Below, piece after piece: positions 22,789 through 36,040 of a stretch of DNA of 64,000 nucleotides; positions within the stretch are counted from its first letter, which is position 1, and each line of letters begins with the position of its first letter. A program made the position numbers and the translations under genes. The notes under the pieces were generated by a model. That model was not told the origin of the DNA and made no database searches. It was given only the letters and a program-made list of their open reading frames with translations. The stretch is from Spirodela intermedia (taxonomy: Eukaryota > Streptophyta > Magnoliopsida > Alismatales > Araceae), in NCBI GenBank assembly GCA_902729315.2, contig LR746266.1, forward strand, positions 2,614,759 to 2,678,758, given 5' to 3'.

Positions 22789-24529
22789 TGACATAACTTA
22801 GTCGTTGTATAGTAAATCACGTAGATTTAAAATTTATAAAACTAGAAAATATGAATTTTTAAATATTTAGAAGTATTTCTAAACAAATATATCAATTATA
22901 ATTCAATAAAACTTCTAAAAATAGTGGTAATTTTCTAGGTCAATCATAAGGATGTAATATAACATTAGGTAATTATTCAAAATTTTCCTAAACAAATACT
23001 ATTTTCTATGAATTTTATACTAGAAAATAAAAATAAAATATATTTAAAATTAATGAAAAAAGAAAATAAGGGTGTGGACATCAAGATGACATGAGCACCC
23101 GGCAAATGCAAATCAAGCGAAAATAGAGTTTTATCTGACGATTCTTATGTAAGCGATTACAGATGATTTAATTGATCAAATTAAGATCTATAAAAGCTAG
23201 AAGAATTGTAATTGAATAAAGTATAGCTTGGTAAATTTAAATCACACAAATTATCATTAAATGAAGCAGAAGTTAAGTTGAAAGTAAGAAAATAGAGTTC
23301 TAGCGTCGTGACGGCGATACGTCGATGATGTATTGTAATCCTAAGTGTTCAGGAAGATCGTTGTGTAGTGTCCATAGCCTCGAAGGCTCTCCTTAGACAA
23401 GGACGACGTGGGTAATCTAGATCTTCTTGCAAAATCTAGAGATCAATGAAATGAGTCATCGAATCATCTCTGGTGGCTGTCAGCCGGCGGAGCGGAAAAA
23501 TGATGACTTTGCGGCTCTTTGGTAGTTATCACCCGACAGAGAAGAGCTGGATGAAGGTGGGCCACGTGTTAGGGAGCTTCATCCTCAAGTCTGCGTAGCA
23601 AGAGGAAATTCTTCATCGCATCCAATATGCTCTTAGAAGGCGACAACTCGTCTCTCGTGGATCATCCTCTTCCCGATGATGGCTTGTTTGTCGATCAATC
23701 GGAGATGATTTACTCGATAGATTCGCGACCTTTTTATCATGAATCGTTCAGTAATTTTAGTAACAATACTTCGCGAATCATGTTGATGAGATTTTCGCCA
23801 ATGATTTAGCAATTCTGACGGTTTAATCTTTCACCAGCAATTAAGAAAGTCGCGATAATCAGATAAAAATACAAGTTTTGGCTCTAGGAGGATTCGAACC
23901 CACACTAGTTGATCACCTACATGAGAGAGATTGAAATAAGTACTCTAATGCCCTTATCAAATGACATCATCATGGTATATCTCTATTATAAATAAAGGGT
24001 ATTGTAAGTATTAAAATCATCGAAGCCTTTCAAGAGAAGGTGTGACGCAGGTTTAGTCCCACATCGCTTGTATGCCAAAGTTTCGAGCAAATATATAGTA
24101 ATACTAGATTCACAAACAAGTCCCTTTCTCTCGCGTGTACGACCACTCCTTGTCCCACAGTCGGCTAGCCACCAGTGACATGGAAGGGGAGTGGGACACA
24201 TGTGTCCTTATCGATCCTAGCCACTCAAGCCCCTACTTGCAGCTCCTCCCCGACTACGCCTCCAACCTGCTTGTAGGCCCGATTGGCCGGCGGGTACTCC
24301 CTATTTTACTATATTTTTATTTTTATTTCTTTTTCTTTATTTATCTCAAAATTAATACTGTAAAAATCATATAAATTCGTATAAAATCACATAATTAGGT
24401 AAAAATTCATGTTAATCAATTGAAAACCAACTTTCACACTTTAACACAAATATAAGTCTATTTATCATGAGTTAAGACTAAAAATATATTATTTACTAAT
24501 TATTAACTCATGATAATGAAGACTTATCA
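22789..24529 (-). mobile_element. Solo LTR, family 1, long variant (TSD CTTAT)
   Basis: On the minus strand it starts TGATAAGTCTTCATTATC and ends AAGTTATGTCA, flanked by CTTAT at 22784-22788 and 24530-24534. It carries the ~115-bp segment typical of the long variant (around 23910-24030 on the plus strand). Confidence 0.93.
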
Positions 24530-25744
24530 CTTATCCTTGTAAGAGTGTAGAAAACTATCAAAGTCCATTTAAGAAGACTATATTCTTCATTTCAAAATTA
24601 GTATAAATGTTTTGACAAAAATAATGTCATTATCATGAGTTACCTATACTAATTTAACTATGTGTATATCCTTTTATCAAAGAGTGATTCCTTAATAGAT
24701 ATTGATCAACTATGAGGTGTTCTTATCATAAAGAATCTTTTGATCTCAAGGATTAACACCTTGGATTTAACTATTAGTTATAGAATCATTAAACCAATAA
24801 ATATAATTCATGTGATATCACATTGAACATGTTAAATATTTAATGTAACTTCTCAATATTTAATAAATAAATTCTCACTTATAATATTAATAAGTCTCCA
24901 TTATCATGAGATAATAGTTAGTTAATGATATATTTTATACATTAACTCATGATAAATTAATTACATTGACCTTAAATCAAGAAATATGGTTTCTAAGTGA
25001 TTAATGTGAATTTATGGTTAATTTTGTGATTTTTTATGATTTTTATATTCATGTTCTTAAGTGAAAATAAAGTAAAATATAATAGAAAATAAAAATATTA
25101 AAACGAAGGGGCATGATTTTATATTCAACCTAAAGGCCACTATGTTTGAGTGAGTTGACCTAGATTGGGTGGAACCACAGCTGGGCTCTAGTGACTAAGG
25201 TTCCACTAACAAGTGTGCATCACTCCTCTTCCATCTCACTAGAAGGGAACCCATGCATGGGGCAAGGTATCATCTCATCACATGCATGTTGTGTGAGGGC
25301 GGACCACCCATCTACACTTCACTCTTTTGTTATCAAATACATGAGATAGCCCAAACTTATATAGATCTAAAACCCCATAGAATAACTTATTAGGACTAAA
25401 TCGTTGACAACTCTCATTGACTAAATTAATGATGAAAATACTCCTATGTAAAGAGAAGGTAGCGCATTCATGTGTTCATTATTTCAAGAGTCTAATAGAA
25501 ATTTGCGTGGCTTCACTTATGCAACTAGGTGATCAGTAGAGGTTCGAAGCTCACCAATGCCAAAATTTATGTTTTCTTCCATTTTGATTCTATAATTTTT
25601 CTGTAGGAAAATAGTCAAAAGGAAAAACCAAGAAAAATGGTCGATCATCGATGGAATTTTTATCAATGAAAATTATGAATCTTCCATTGCATGAACAAAT
25701 AATTCAAATAAAAAAGTCATGAGTTTCAAGAAAAAAATGATTCT

Positions 25745-27465
25745 TGATAAGTTTTCATTATCATGAGTTAATAATTAATTAATAATATATCTTAAGCCTT
25801 AACTCATGATAAATAGACTTATATTTATGTTAAAGTGAAAAAAGGGTGTTTTAGTTGATTAATATGATTTTTTAGCTAATTATTTGATTTTATGTGAATT
25901 TATATAATTTATATAAGTATGTTTTTGGGATAAAATAAAGAGAGATAAAAAATAAAATAAAAAATATAGAAAAAGAGGGGACTTGCTAGTAGTTGGGCCT
26001 GCAAGTAGGTCAAAAGCATAGTCGGGGGACCCGTTGGCCAGCTGAACCCACTAGCGGGCTGGAAACACAATCGAGCGAAGCCACGAGCAAAGGGTTTAAC
26101 TGACTAAGGAAAAGTTGGGGGCATGTGTGAATCACTCCACTTCTACATCTTCAACAAAGCCACAAGAAGACGTATTATTATATATTTATCTCAAAACTCA
26201 AAAAAGAGATGATGTGAGACTAACCCTGTGCCAACACTCACTAGTAGGTTTTCAATAATTTTAATACCTAAAATACCTTTGTTTTATAAGAAGGAAATGC
26301 CTCCATGACATCACTAGGTAAAGGTATGTAGGTAATTCATATTATTTATCTATCACAACCAAGCAACTAACAAGGGTTTGAATCTCATTAGAGTCAAACT
26401 TTCTATATTTATCTAATTAAATTATGATTATTATATAGAGCACCAATCAATGATTAAGCGTCATAATCACTCAATCATCAATAGAAAATATCATCAATGT
26501 AATTCACAAAGCATCATTATCAGCTACTGAATAATTATGGATAAAAAGATCACAAATCTATTGAGAAAATCATCTATGATTGATCAACGAATGAGCTATT
26601 GTCAAAAAGAGACAAGTCGCCACCTCTTGAGAGCGTACTAGATGCAATGAAGATCAACTTTTTGTTATGTGGACTTGAGGATAAAACTCTCTAAAATATG
26701 CTTCCACCTCCATCTAGCATATCTATGTCGAGTGATAGCTGCTAGAGATCTTAAAGTCATTGTATTTCTACTATATCAGGTGATATTTGCTGAAGATGAT
26801 TCATTGACTCATTTCATCAATTTTTAAACTTTACAAGAATAATTAGAGATTGCCCACATCGTTCATATTCAAAGAGAACCTTTTAGGCTATGGATATCAC
26901 ATGATAATCTTTTTAAACATAGAATTAAGATAATAGCTGCTACAAAGTTGGAACTCTGACTTTCATACTTTCAATTTAATTTTTACTTAAATTAGTGAGA
27001 TTTTATGTGATTTCAAGTTTCTAATGTATTCTTCATTTAATTATGATTACTCTAGCTTTTACAAATCTTAATTATATTAATTAAAGTATTTATAATTATT
27101 TACATAAGAATTGTCTGAGGAAACTCAATTTCTATTCAAATCACATTTGTCAATACATTGTCATCATCCTAATGTTTGCACCTGAATTTTCCTTTTTCAC
27201 AGATTTTTCAATATATTTTATCTTCATCATTTAGTCTAAAAATCATAAAAAGTTGTATTCTTTGATGAAAATTTTAAAATCTTACTAGATATTATCTTAC
27301 AGCACTATGATCGATCTACAAAAATTTTATTATTTTTAAATTATTTTGATAAATTAAAATTATTTTTTTGTGCTAAAATATTTCTAAAAATATAAAATTT
27401 AGTCTTTTCTAATTTTATAAATTTAAAGTTTGAGTGATTTATTATGCAATGATTAGATCACCTCA
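25745..27465 (+). mobile_element. Solo LTR, family 1, nested (TSD ATTCT)
   Basis: It starts TGATAAGTTTTCATTATC and ends GATCACCTCA, flanked by ATTCT at 25740-25744 and 27466-27470. It is diverged and of the long type. The antisense frame is destroyed. It is inserted in the old LTR beginning at 24888. Confidence 0.9.
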
Positions 27466-27660
27466 ATTCTCTATGAGGAGATGAATGAGTCATCATCAAA
27501 GGTAGAGGGATCTACTAAAAGATTTGTCATTGTCTCTTTAGAGGTTTCATTTGCAATAAGAGAGTTATCTTGTTGCATGGACTTGAGGATGAAACTCCAT
27601 ATGATACTCTCCACTTCTATCAATCTTAGTTCCATTAAGTGATAGTCACTAAATGATCAA

Positions 27661-29255
27661 TGACGTGACTTAGTCGTTGTATATTAAATCACACAAATCT
27701 AAAATTTATAAAACTAGAAAATACAAATTTTCAAACATTTAGAAGTATTTCTGAACAAATATATCAATTATAATTTAATAAAACTTCCAAAAATAGCGGT
27801 AATTTTCTAGGTCGATCACAAGGATATAATATAATATCTGGTAATTATTTAAAATTTTCCTCAAAGAATGCTATTTTTTATGAATTTTATACTAGGAATT
27901 GAAAAGAAAATATATTTAAAACTCACGAAAAAGGAAAATAAGATAAGGGTGCGGATGTCAGAATGATGTTAGCACCCGGCGAATACAAATCGGGTGGAAA
28001 CAGAGTTTCACCTAGCGATTCTTACGTAAGCGATTACAGACGATTTAATTGATCAAATTAAGATCTGTAAAAGCCGTAAGAATTGTAATGAAATGAAGTA
28101 TATCTTGGTAAATTTAAAATCAACAAATTATCACAAAATGAAGCGTAAAGTAAGTTGCAAGCAGGAAAACAGAGTTCCGACATCGCGGTGGTGATGCGTC
28201 AGCGATGCATCGGAATCCTAAGTGTTCAAGAGGATAGTCGTACAGTGTTCATAGCCTCAAAGGCTCTCCTTGGACAAGGACGATGTGGGCAATCTCTAGA
28301 TCTCCTTGCGAAGTCTAGAGATTAATGAAATGGGTCGTCAAATCGTCTTCGGTGGCTGTCACTCGATAGAGCAGAAAAACGGCGACTTTGCGGCTCTTCG
28401 ACAACTGTCACCCAACAGAGAGGAGTTGGATGCAAGTGGAGCACATGTTAGGGAGCTTCATCCTCAGGTCCGCACAGCAAGAGAAGGTTCTTCATTGCAT
28501 CTGGTACGCTCTCAGGAGGTGACAACTCGTCTCCCAGTGGATCATCCTCTTCCCGACGACGACTTGTTCGTTGATCAATTGGAGATGCTTTACTCGATGG
28601 ATTCGCGATCCTTTTATTGCAAATCGTTCAGAAATTTTAGTAACAATGCTCCACGAATTGCGTTGACGAGATTTTTGCCGATGATCTAGCAATTCTGGTT
28701 GCTTAATCCTTCACCGGCAATCTATAGGAAAGTCGCGATAATCAGATAAAAAAAATATGAGTTTTGGCTCGAGGATTCGAACTTATGCCAGTTGCCCCCC
28801 CCCCCCCGCCCTTTTTGGGGAGGTGTGACCACATCGGTTGTGTGCCGAAATTTCTCGTGAATATATAGTAATACTACATTTTCGATCAAGTCCCTTTCTC
28901 ATATGTGTACGACCACTCCTTGCCCCGCAGGCAATTGGCCACTAGTGACGTGGAAGGGGAGTGGCGCACATGTGCCCCCATCAGTTCAAGCTGCTCGAGC
29001 CCTTGCTCGGGACTATTCCCCAACTGTGCTTCCAACCTACTTGTGGGCCTGACTGGCTGGTGGGTCCCCCCATTTTGCTATATTTTTATTTTAATTCTTT
29101 TTCCTTCATTTATCTCAAAAGTAAGGCTGTAAAAATCATATAAAATCGAAAACCACTTTTCACACTTTAACACAAGTATAAGTCTTTTTATTATGAGTTA
29201 AGGCTAAAACTATATTATTTACTAATTATTAACTCATGATAATGAAGACTTATCA
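27661..29255 (-). mobile_element. Solo LTR, family 1, nested (TSD ATCAA/ATCAT)
   Basis: On the minus strand it starts TGATAAGTCTTCATTATC and ends AGTCACGTCA. The flanks ATCAA (27656-27660) and ATCAT (29256-29260) are a TSD with one mismatch. A run of 13 C at 28795-28807 is an expansion of the family's GC-rich stretch. The antisense frame is open at 28306-28689. It is inserted in the old LTR beginning at 24888. Confidence 0.9.
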
Positions 29256-29369
29256 ATCATTTTCATCAACTTCTACTTCACAAGGTAATAGTTGTTGAAG
29301 ACACTTCATCAATACCTTTATTCACCTTTTGAACATTTCATAGGAATATAAACAATGCCCAAGCCTTGT

Positions 29370-30477
29370 TGATAAATTCGAATTAGAGGTTAAATATGTC
29401 ATCGTGATACAATCAAGTTCATACAAATAATATTTATAAAACCTCACTATTCTATTTAGAACAAGTAACAGTCGATCTTCAAGGAGCATGGGTAATAAGA
29501 GTATGAATTCTACTTATTTTATTTCTTATATAGATAGATATATATGTGAGATTGTGAAGGATGGAATTAAATGTAAAAGGGTGAAGACAAGAGTTATGAA
29601 AAGCATGACAAAGAGGGGAGAATAGATCTAATATAGTAGAATGATGGAACAAATGATAAAATTAGTTCGAATTAAAAGTTAATCTATCTATGGAGAGGAT
29701 TACAAAGACTCCTCAAATCAGAATCTTGCACAAATCTCATTCTATGCTAGTCCTAGGCCAAGAGTGATGCTCGATCCATGATAATCTTGATGCACTCTAG
29801 GTAATTTATTCTCCGTGATAATCTTGGGCATGAGAATGTCATTGATTAAGCCTTGATTTTCCTCCTATTTCTTTCAACTAGCCACTACTCGAAAGAGGGC
29901 CAAAAAGCCCCCTCTAAGAGGGGGGCAAGATGTCTTAATCCTCTTGAGAGTTAAGCCCCTCAAATGGATGGTTAAGATTAATAACTGACTCTCTTGGTAG
30001 ATGGCCGAGATCATTTCATGAGGGTAGTACTCTAATCCTTCTCTTAATCTCATCTTAAGATGCCTTAAGATGGACGGTCTAGATCTTATCTCTTGATAAC
30101 TGTTTTAAGTCTAAATGGGCTAGGCCAAAGTGACATCCTCTCTTGAGCTCATAAATATATTAGGTCAGCCCTCTCCATAAGACTTGGGCTTTTTATTAGG
30201 CTGAAGGCTTGGACTTCTTCCATTACTTCTAACTCATATTAAGAACTCACTTAAATCTTTGCAATCAAATAATTATCAAGAAAATGTGAGAATTATCACT
30301 TGACTTCATAAAAGTCAAGTGGGGTTACTCTCATAATATAAATAAAATAAGTAAAGTAATATAAATGTCATAATGAGTTGGTAACACATGTATAATAGTA
30401 TTATCTACTCATTAATTACCATCTATCTATATATAAGATATTACTACATAAATACAACTACTAATTTATAATTATCA
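29370..30477. mobile_element. Solo LTR of a third family (TSD CTTGT)
   Basis: It begins TGATAAATTCG and ends TATAATTATCA, flanked by CTTGT at 29365-29369 and 30478-30482. At 1108 bp it has TG...CA ends and no coding content, so it is a solo LTR unrelated to family 1 despite a similar first six bases. A perfect CCCCCTCTAAGAGGGGG hairpin lies near 29909. The superfamily cannot be told. Confidence 0.8.
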
Positions 30478-30887
30478 CTTGTATGTCTAAATAGAGCCTT
30501 CAAGGTTATGAATACCTCTAGAAAATCTTTTGAACATACAAAATTCTAACAATTATTGTCGTAACATTAAAACTCTATTTTATTTACTCATATTTTTTTA
30601 ATCTTTAGATTAATGATAGTTTTTTTAATATAAGTTTTGAAATTCATCTTTACTCCCTTATGATCTATTAGACATTTATAGATCTTAGCATGATGTTAGC
30701 ATGATGTCAGCAGCTCAATTTCCTTTTTTTTAGTTTTAAAAAAGATTGTTTATGATCTTTTAGTCTAAAAATCATATGAAATGGTATTCTTTGTGAAAAA
30801 ATTTATAGTATTACTTGATATTGACGTACATCCTTAAGATCAACTTTGAAAAATCTCACCATTTTTAGAGTTCTTTATTGATTTAGA

Positions 30888-31105
30888 AACTTATACTTTT
30901 TAAGAAAATTTGGAAATATTACTAAATATTATCTTATATCCTTTTGATCGACTTGAAAAGTTTTCATTTTTTTTAAACCTTTTATCGAGTTATAATTTAT
31001 TTATTTATTCTGAAATATTTTTAAAAATCTATAATTTGTTATTTTGAATTTTAATAAACATTAAATTTGTGTGATTTATTATGCAATTTTTATTGAGTCA
31101 TGTCA
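30888..31105 (+). mobile_element. 3' fragment of family 1 LTR at duplication edge
   Basis: Duplicate of the 3' end of the LTR at 1632-3264, ending ATTGAGTCATGTCA. It is joined on its left to a different family 1 LTR at a non-corresponding position, marking the duplication breakpoint. Confidence 0.8.
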
Positions 31106-32201
31106 ATCACTCATCACGCTCACTGTGATCTACCAAAATAACTTTTTCATCCTCACTTATTGAAAAAGTGCAAGTTTGAGTACCTTAGGTGGTGGGTCAC
31201 ATTCAACTTGACGGTTGCCCTTTTATAGGGGCATAATCTCACGAGCTCTTTCTATGATAGTGGCCAAATAGTATCCTACTCAATATTTCATAAAGTGCAT
31301 TATCCTTCTCAATATTTTGCCACATGTAAAGAGCATAGTTTTCTTTTCTGATTTGCTTTAACCTAAGTTTATTGTCCATATGTCTTTGTGTATTTGATTT
31401 ATTCATTTGAGGCTTTGAAGGCAAGATGTAAATATTTATATCTTGATTTCTATCAGTCTATTCCAATATAACTTGTTTAATTTTCCATTATATCTATTTA
31501 TGGAATTCGTGTTATGATCAAAATCATTATTCTTACAGTCTTCCCTTTCTAGATGTTTAAAAAACCTTTGATTGAACTGTATATTTTCTAAGCTTAAACG
31601 TATATGAAGGCAAATGAAGCCTTAACAAAGGCAAAACTTGACTTTACTAGGTCTACGTTCTATGGTCATATAGCATGTTTATACCCTTTCATCTGATATT
31701 CATGTGTACTTTACATAACTCTTAAGTGATGGCGGTGTGGAGAGAAAAAATCCATCAATATTTCCCAATAAATTGGCCTTCCATGATAAATGTGTATTCA
31801 AATCTTCCAATGATGTGAATGAGAACTATCGATTTTTTTTAGTTAAACTGATGATTTGGTCTAGGTATCTCTTCTCTTCTTGTTATTGACTACATTTCAT
31901 TTTGTTGCACGTTCTATAACAAAGCTGATTGTGCTGCATTTACATAAAGATCCTTATTTAACATTCAAGTAGGTACCCTGGATCATTTTAGAGAGTAAAA
32001 AAAACACTGAAAGGAGAAATACACCAGATGCTCATGGCATCAAGTTGACACAGAAAATCAAGTGGGAAATATACCTGTATATTATGCTCACATATGAGCA
32101 AATCAACACTTCTTTAGGCATGAAGAAAAAACTACACCAAGATTGCTGCACAACTAGAGATGAGGTGATCCTCCCTGGAAAAAGAGATCTTTTGCTTGTT
32201 A
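31106..32201. other. Duplicated non-coding DNA
   Basis: Counterpart of 3265-3825 plus 5460-5994, here uninterrupted at 31669-31673 where copy 1 carries a solo LTR. No gene seen. The same holds for 33846-35201, the counterpart of 5995-7349. Confidence 0.6.
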
Positions 32202-32206
32202 GGGGG

Positions 32207-33840
32207 TGATAAGTCCTCATTATCATGAGTTAATAATTAGTAAATAATATAGTTTTAGCCTTAAATCATGATAAATAGACTTATATTTGTGTTAAAGTGT
32301 GAAAAGTGGTTTTCAATTGATTAATGTAAATTTGTGGGTAATTATGTGATTTTATATGATTTTTATAGTCTTACTTTTGAGATAAATGAAGGAAAAGAAA
32401 TTAAAATAAAAATTAGACAAAATAAGAGGAATCTACCGGCCAGTCGGGCCCGCAAGCGGGTCGGAAGTGCAATCGGGTATGAGCCACGAGTAGGGGCTCG
32501 AGCAGCTTGAACCGATGGGGGCACGTGTATGCCACTCCCCTTCCACGTCACTAGTGGCTAGCCGGCTATGGGGCAAAGAGTGGTCGTACACGCGCGAGAA
32601 AGGGACTTTGCTTAGAAATGTAACATTACTATATATTCATCTGAAAATTCGGCACACAACTGATGTGGGACTAAATCCGTCACCTTCCTTAGAAGAGGCG
32701 GGGGGGGGGGCAACCGACGCGGGTTTGAATCCTCCTAGAGCCAAAACTCATATTTTTATCTAATTATCGTGACTTTCCTGCAGATCGCCAGTGAAGGATT
32801 AAGCAACTAGAATCACTGGATCATTGGTGAAAATCTCTTCAACGTGATTCGGGGAGCATTGTTACTAAAATTGCTGAAGGATTTGTGATAAAAGGATTGC
32901 GAATCCATCGAGTAAATCATCTCCAATTGATCGACGAACAAGTCGTCGTCAGGAAGAGGACGATCCACCAGGAAACGAGTCGCCACCTCTTGAGAGCATA
33001 CCAGATGCGATGAAGAGCCTCCTCTTGCTATGCAGACCTGAGGATGAAGCTCCCTGACACGTGCCCCACCTCCATCAAGCTCCTCTCCATCGAGTGACAG
33101 CCGCCAGAGAGCCCCAAAGTCGCTGTTTTTCTGCTCCTCTGGGTGACAGCCGCCAGAGATGACTCGACGACCCATTTCATTAATCTCTAGACTTCGCGAG
33201 AAGATCTAGAGATTGCCCACGTCGCCTTTGTCCAAAGAGAGCCTTCGAGGCCGTGGACACTGCACAACGATCCTCTCAAACACTCAGGATTCCGGTACAT
33301 CACCGACGCATCACCGTCGTGACGCCAGAACTCTATTTTCCTACTTTCAACTTACTTTACGCTTCATTTAGTGATAATTTGTGTGATTTTAATTTACCAA
33401 AATATGCTTCATTCAATTACGATTCTTTTGACTTTTACAGATCTTAATTTGATTAATTAAATCGTCTATAATCGCTTACGTAAGAATCGTCGAGCGGAAC
33501 TCTATTTCCGCCCAATTCGCATTCGCCGGGCGTTGATGTCATCTTGACGTCCGCACCCTTATTTCCTTTTGTCGTGAATTTTAAATATATTTTCTTTTCA
33601 TTTCTTAGTATAAACTTCATAGAAAATAGTATTCTTTGAGGAAAATTCTGAATAAATACTAAATATTATATTACATCCCTGTGATCGACCTGGAAAATTA
33701 TAGCTATTTTTTGGAAGTTTTATTAAATTATAATTGATATATTTGTTCAGAAATACTTCTAAATATCCGAAAAATCATATTTTCTAGTTTTATAAATTTT
33801 AGATTTACGTGATTTAATATACAATGACTAAGTCATATCA
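32207..33840 (+). mobile_element. Solo LTR, family 1 (TSD GGGGG)
   Basis: It starts TGATAAGTCCTCATTATC and ends CTAAGTCATATCA, flanked by GGGGG at 32202-32206 and 33841-33845. The empty site is at 5991-5995 in copy 1, so it is a post-duplication insertion. A G11 run lies at 32700-32710. The antisense frame is open at 32813-33175. Confidence 0.96.
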
Positions 33841-35201
33841 GGGGGCATCTATTCAAGCTAAACACAGTAGAGTATTCATCACCCTTATTAGCTTGACTAG
33901 TTACATCTTTATTTCATATTGTCTTCTCGTTAAAGTCCCAATTATGTCCGTATTTGGTAGAAGTGTACAGCTATTCACCTTTTTCTAATCCTCACTTTGT
34001 GTACTTTTCATTGTTAGCACCTTAAACACCACTAGATGTTGGAAAATAACATAGAAATGCGAATTTTCTAGCAATAATTAAAACCTTTAATGTTTTCTGA
34101 GAAATCAAACACCATGGAGTGGAAATATGGGATGAAATATAATCATGTAAAAAGGGAAATACTTAATTTTCAAGGTGTAATGCACTATGTCAGGCTGAAT
34201 GGTTGCAACCACATCGAAAGACTGAACAAGTATTCAAATATTAACATACGAGGGATAGTGGTCAACAACCTTATCAAACTAAAACCTATCTCAATGAGAG
34301 TTCAACCCTTTTTTTGTATATTGTCAGATGAATAAACGTAGAGTGCTATTATGTGGCAGTGCATGCATTTAAGTGCTCACACTTATTTGAAGAGCATGTG
34401 TCAACACCTGAGTTAGTTGTGATAGCACTCAATGATAAGGTCGATACAAAACTTGCTGCCGATTGTGCAAAGTAGAATGAAAAAAGAATAAGTGCTGACA
34501 GGTAGGATACAAAGGTGTCAACATATATCATAAATCTGGCATTGAGTCATGAAAGCTTGCACCAAAAACTGAAACGGTGCAGGAGAAAGTTCTTAGCTTC
34601 CCAGCCTTTAAAATGTTCTAGCCGAGAAGAGTTGCAAGCTCCCCATCTACCCCTAGCACCTTCGAGTCTCAACAACTTTTTATCACCTTCCTTCAAGGTA
34701 TTTAATGGTTTTCACTATGATTTATCGTGAGCACGGCAGGTTTATAGAAGAAGGATAGGGTCCACCTTTAGAGGCAAAAGCGTCATACAATAAAGTGAAA
34801 ACACAGTGGAATATACAAAGACACTCTCATAGTGCAATAGGCAGTGTGCTGACAAAAGTAATGTTCCCCTTCACTCGACACCAAATCTCGTTTTACCATT
34901 TTAATCCTAAATATGTGCAGTTCACTCTCAAGCTGTAGTCCTATCTACATGACAGTAAATGTCTCAACGTAATCTCACATATCGTTTTCATGCTATCAAA
35001 ATTCATAGATAGTCTTGTCAACGCATCATTCTCTCTGTTCGTTCATTAAACTCGACCAGCACATGAAGTATACCTACGATTCATATTCACTGTGGATGAA
35101 AACAAATCGGACAGAGGATTCAGTATGGACGAGCTGGTCCTCTTATAGAGGGGCCTATGTCATTCAGCCCTTTCGTCCCACGTCCCCCATGCACCAACGT
35201 A

Positions 35202-36040
35202 GCAGTAGCCCACAAGGCGAAAAGGATTCTCGTAAGAAAGTCTTCTAAATGCAGTGTTCGAGGACCCCAGTGTTTAAATTCCATAAATACTAAATTCCTG
35301 CAAGTGGTGGTTACACATGATATCCCTTCATCTGTGTTTCTTTATTGGCAAACCCCAGAACGTGGCCCTTACCCTTTCTCCCGTTCTCCACGTATTCATG
35401 ACACTATCGTGGGCCTGCCGCCCTCGTGGCCAGTCAGCTCTCTAGCGTTAGTCCGGCTTTGCGCAGGCGAGCTAAGAAATTACACTTAAACCTAAAATCT
35501 GATTAAATGTTTTGTTTCTAACCAGTCATTATCGTAACTCTTTTGGTTTAAAATATATTATGTTACTAATTATCCCAAATAGTAGGCATTAAGCTGGGTA
35601 GGATCTTCATCCATGCACTCACTATATACAAACCAAATACAATCAACACTCTTCCTACCAAGTGACTTCAGATCCCTAGACAAATGAAAAGAGGATATTA
35701 TTATCCTAGAAATACAAAGGTGCGAATATCCTTTCACTATCGGAACTACCCCGGAGTCGTCAAAATATTAGATGAGAATAAGTTTCATTATCCTCAAAAG
35801 TTTATGCGTGTACATGTAGAAAATCAGGCTTACCTAGATTTCTTTAAGGGTGGGAACAGAAAGTTCAGTCGGATAATGTTTGAATCAGTCCGCGCAATAA
35901 TAAAGTCAAACGTCGTTTTATCTGAAGGAAACCGGGAAGAATTATTTAAGGTTACCTAGGACGGATCCTTTATTCTGCGACGGTCGTCCTCCTGCATAGG
36001 GTTCAGCGGCCGCCGCCGGCGGAGCCGTTGAAGAATGGGA
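35202..36040. repeat. Left inverted-repeat arm, copy 2
   Basis: Counterpart of 7350-8187. The stretch 35684-35959 looks identical to 7832-8107 base for base by eye, whereas the neighbouring DUF26 genes differ at several positions. Confidence 0.7.

Larger units (their letters stand above)
24888..30887 (+). mobile_element. Old family 1 LTR, split by three later insertions
   Basis: Four pieces in order align to one LTR: 24888-25744, 27466-27660, 29256-29369 and 30478-30887. The gaps are later LTRs at 25745-27465, 27661-29255 and 29370-30477. The start is TAATAAGTCTCC (TG mutated to TA). The 3' end is missing: near 30887 it passes abruptly into the 3' part of another LTR copy, which is the left edge of duplication copy 2. 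Confidence 0.8.
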
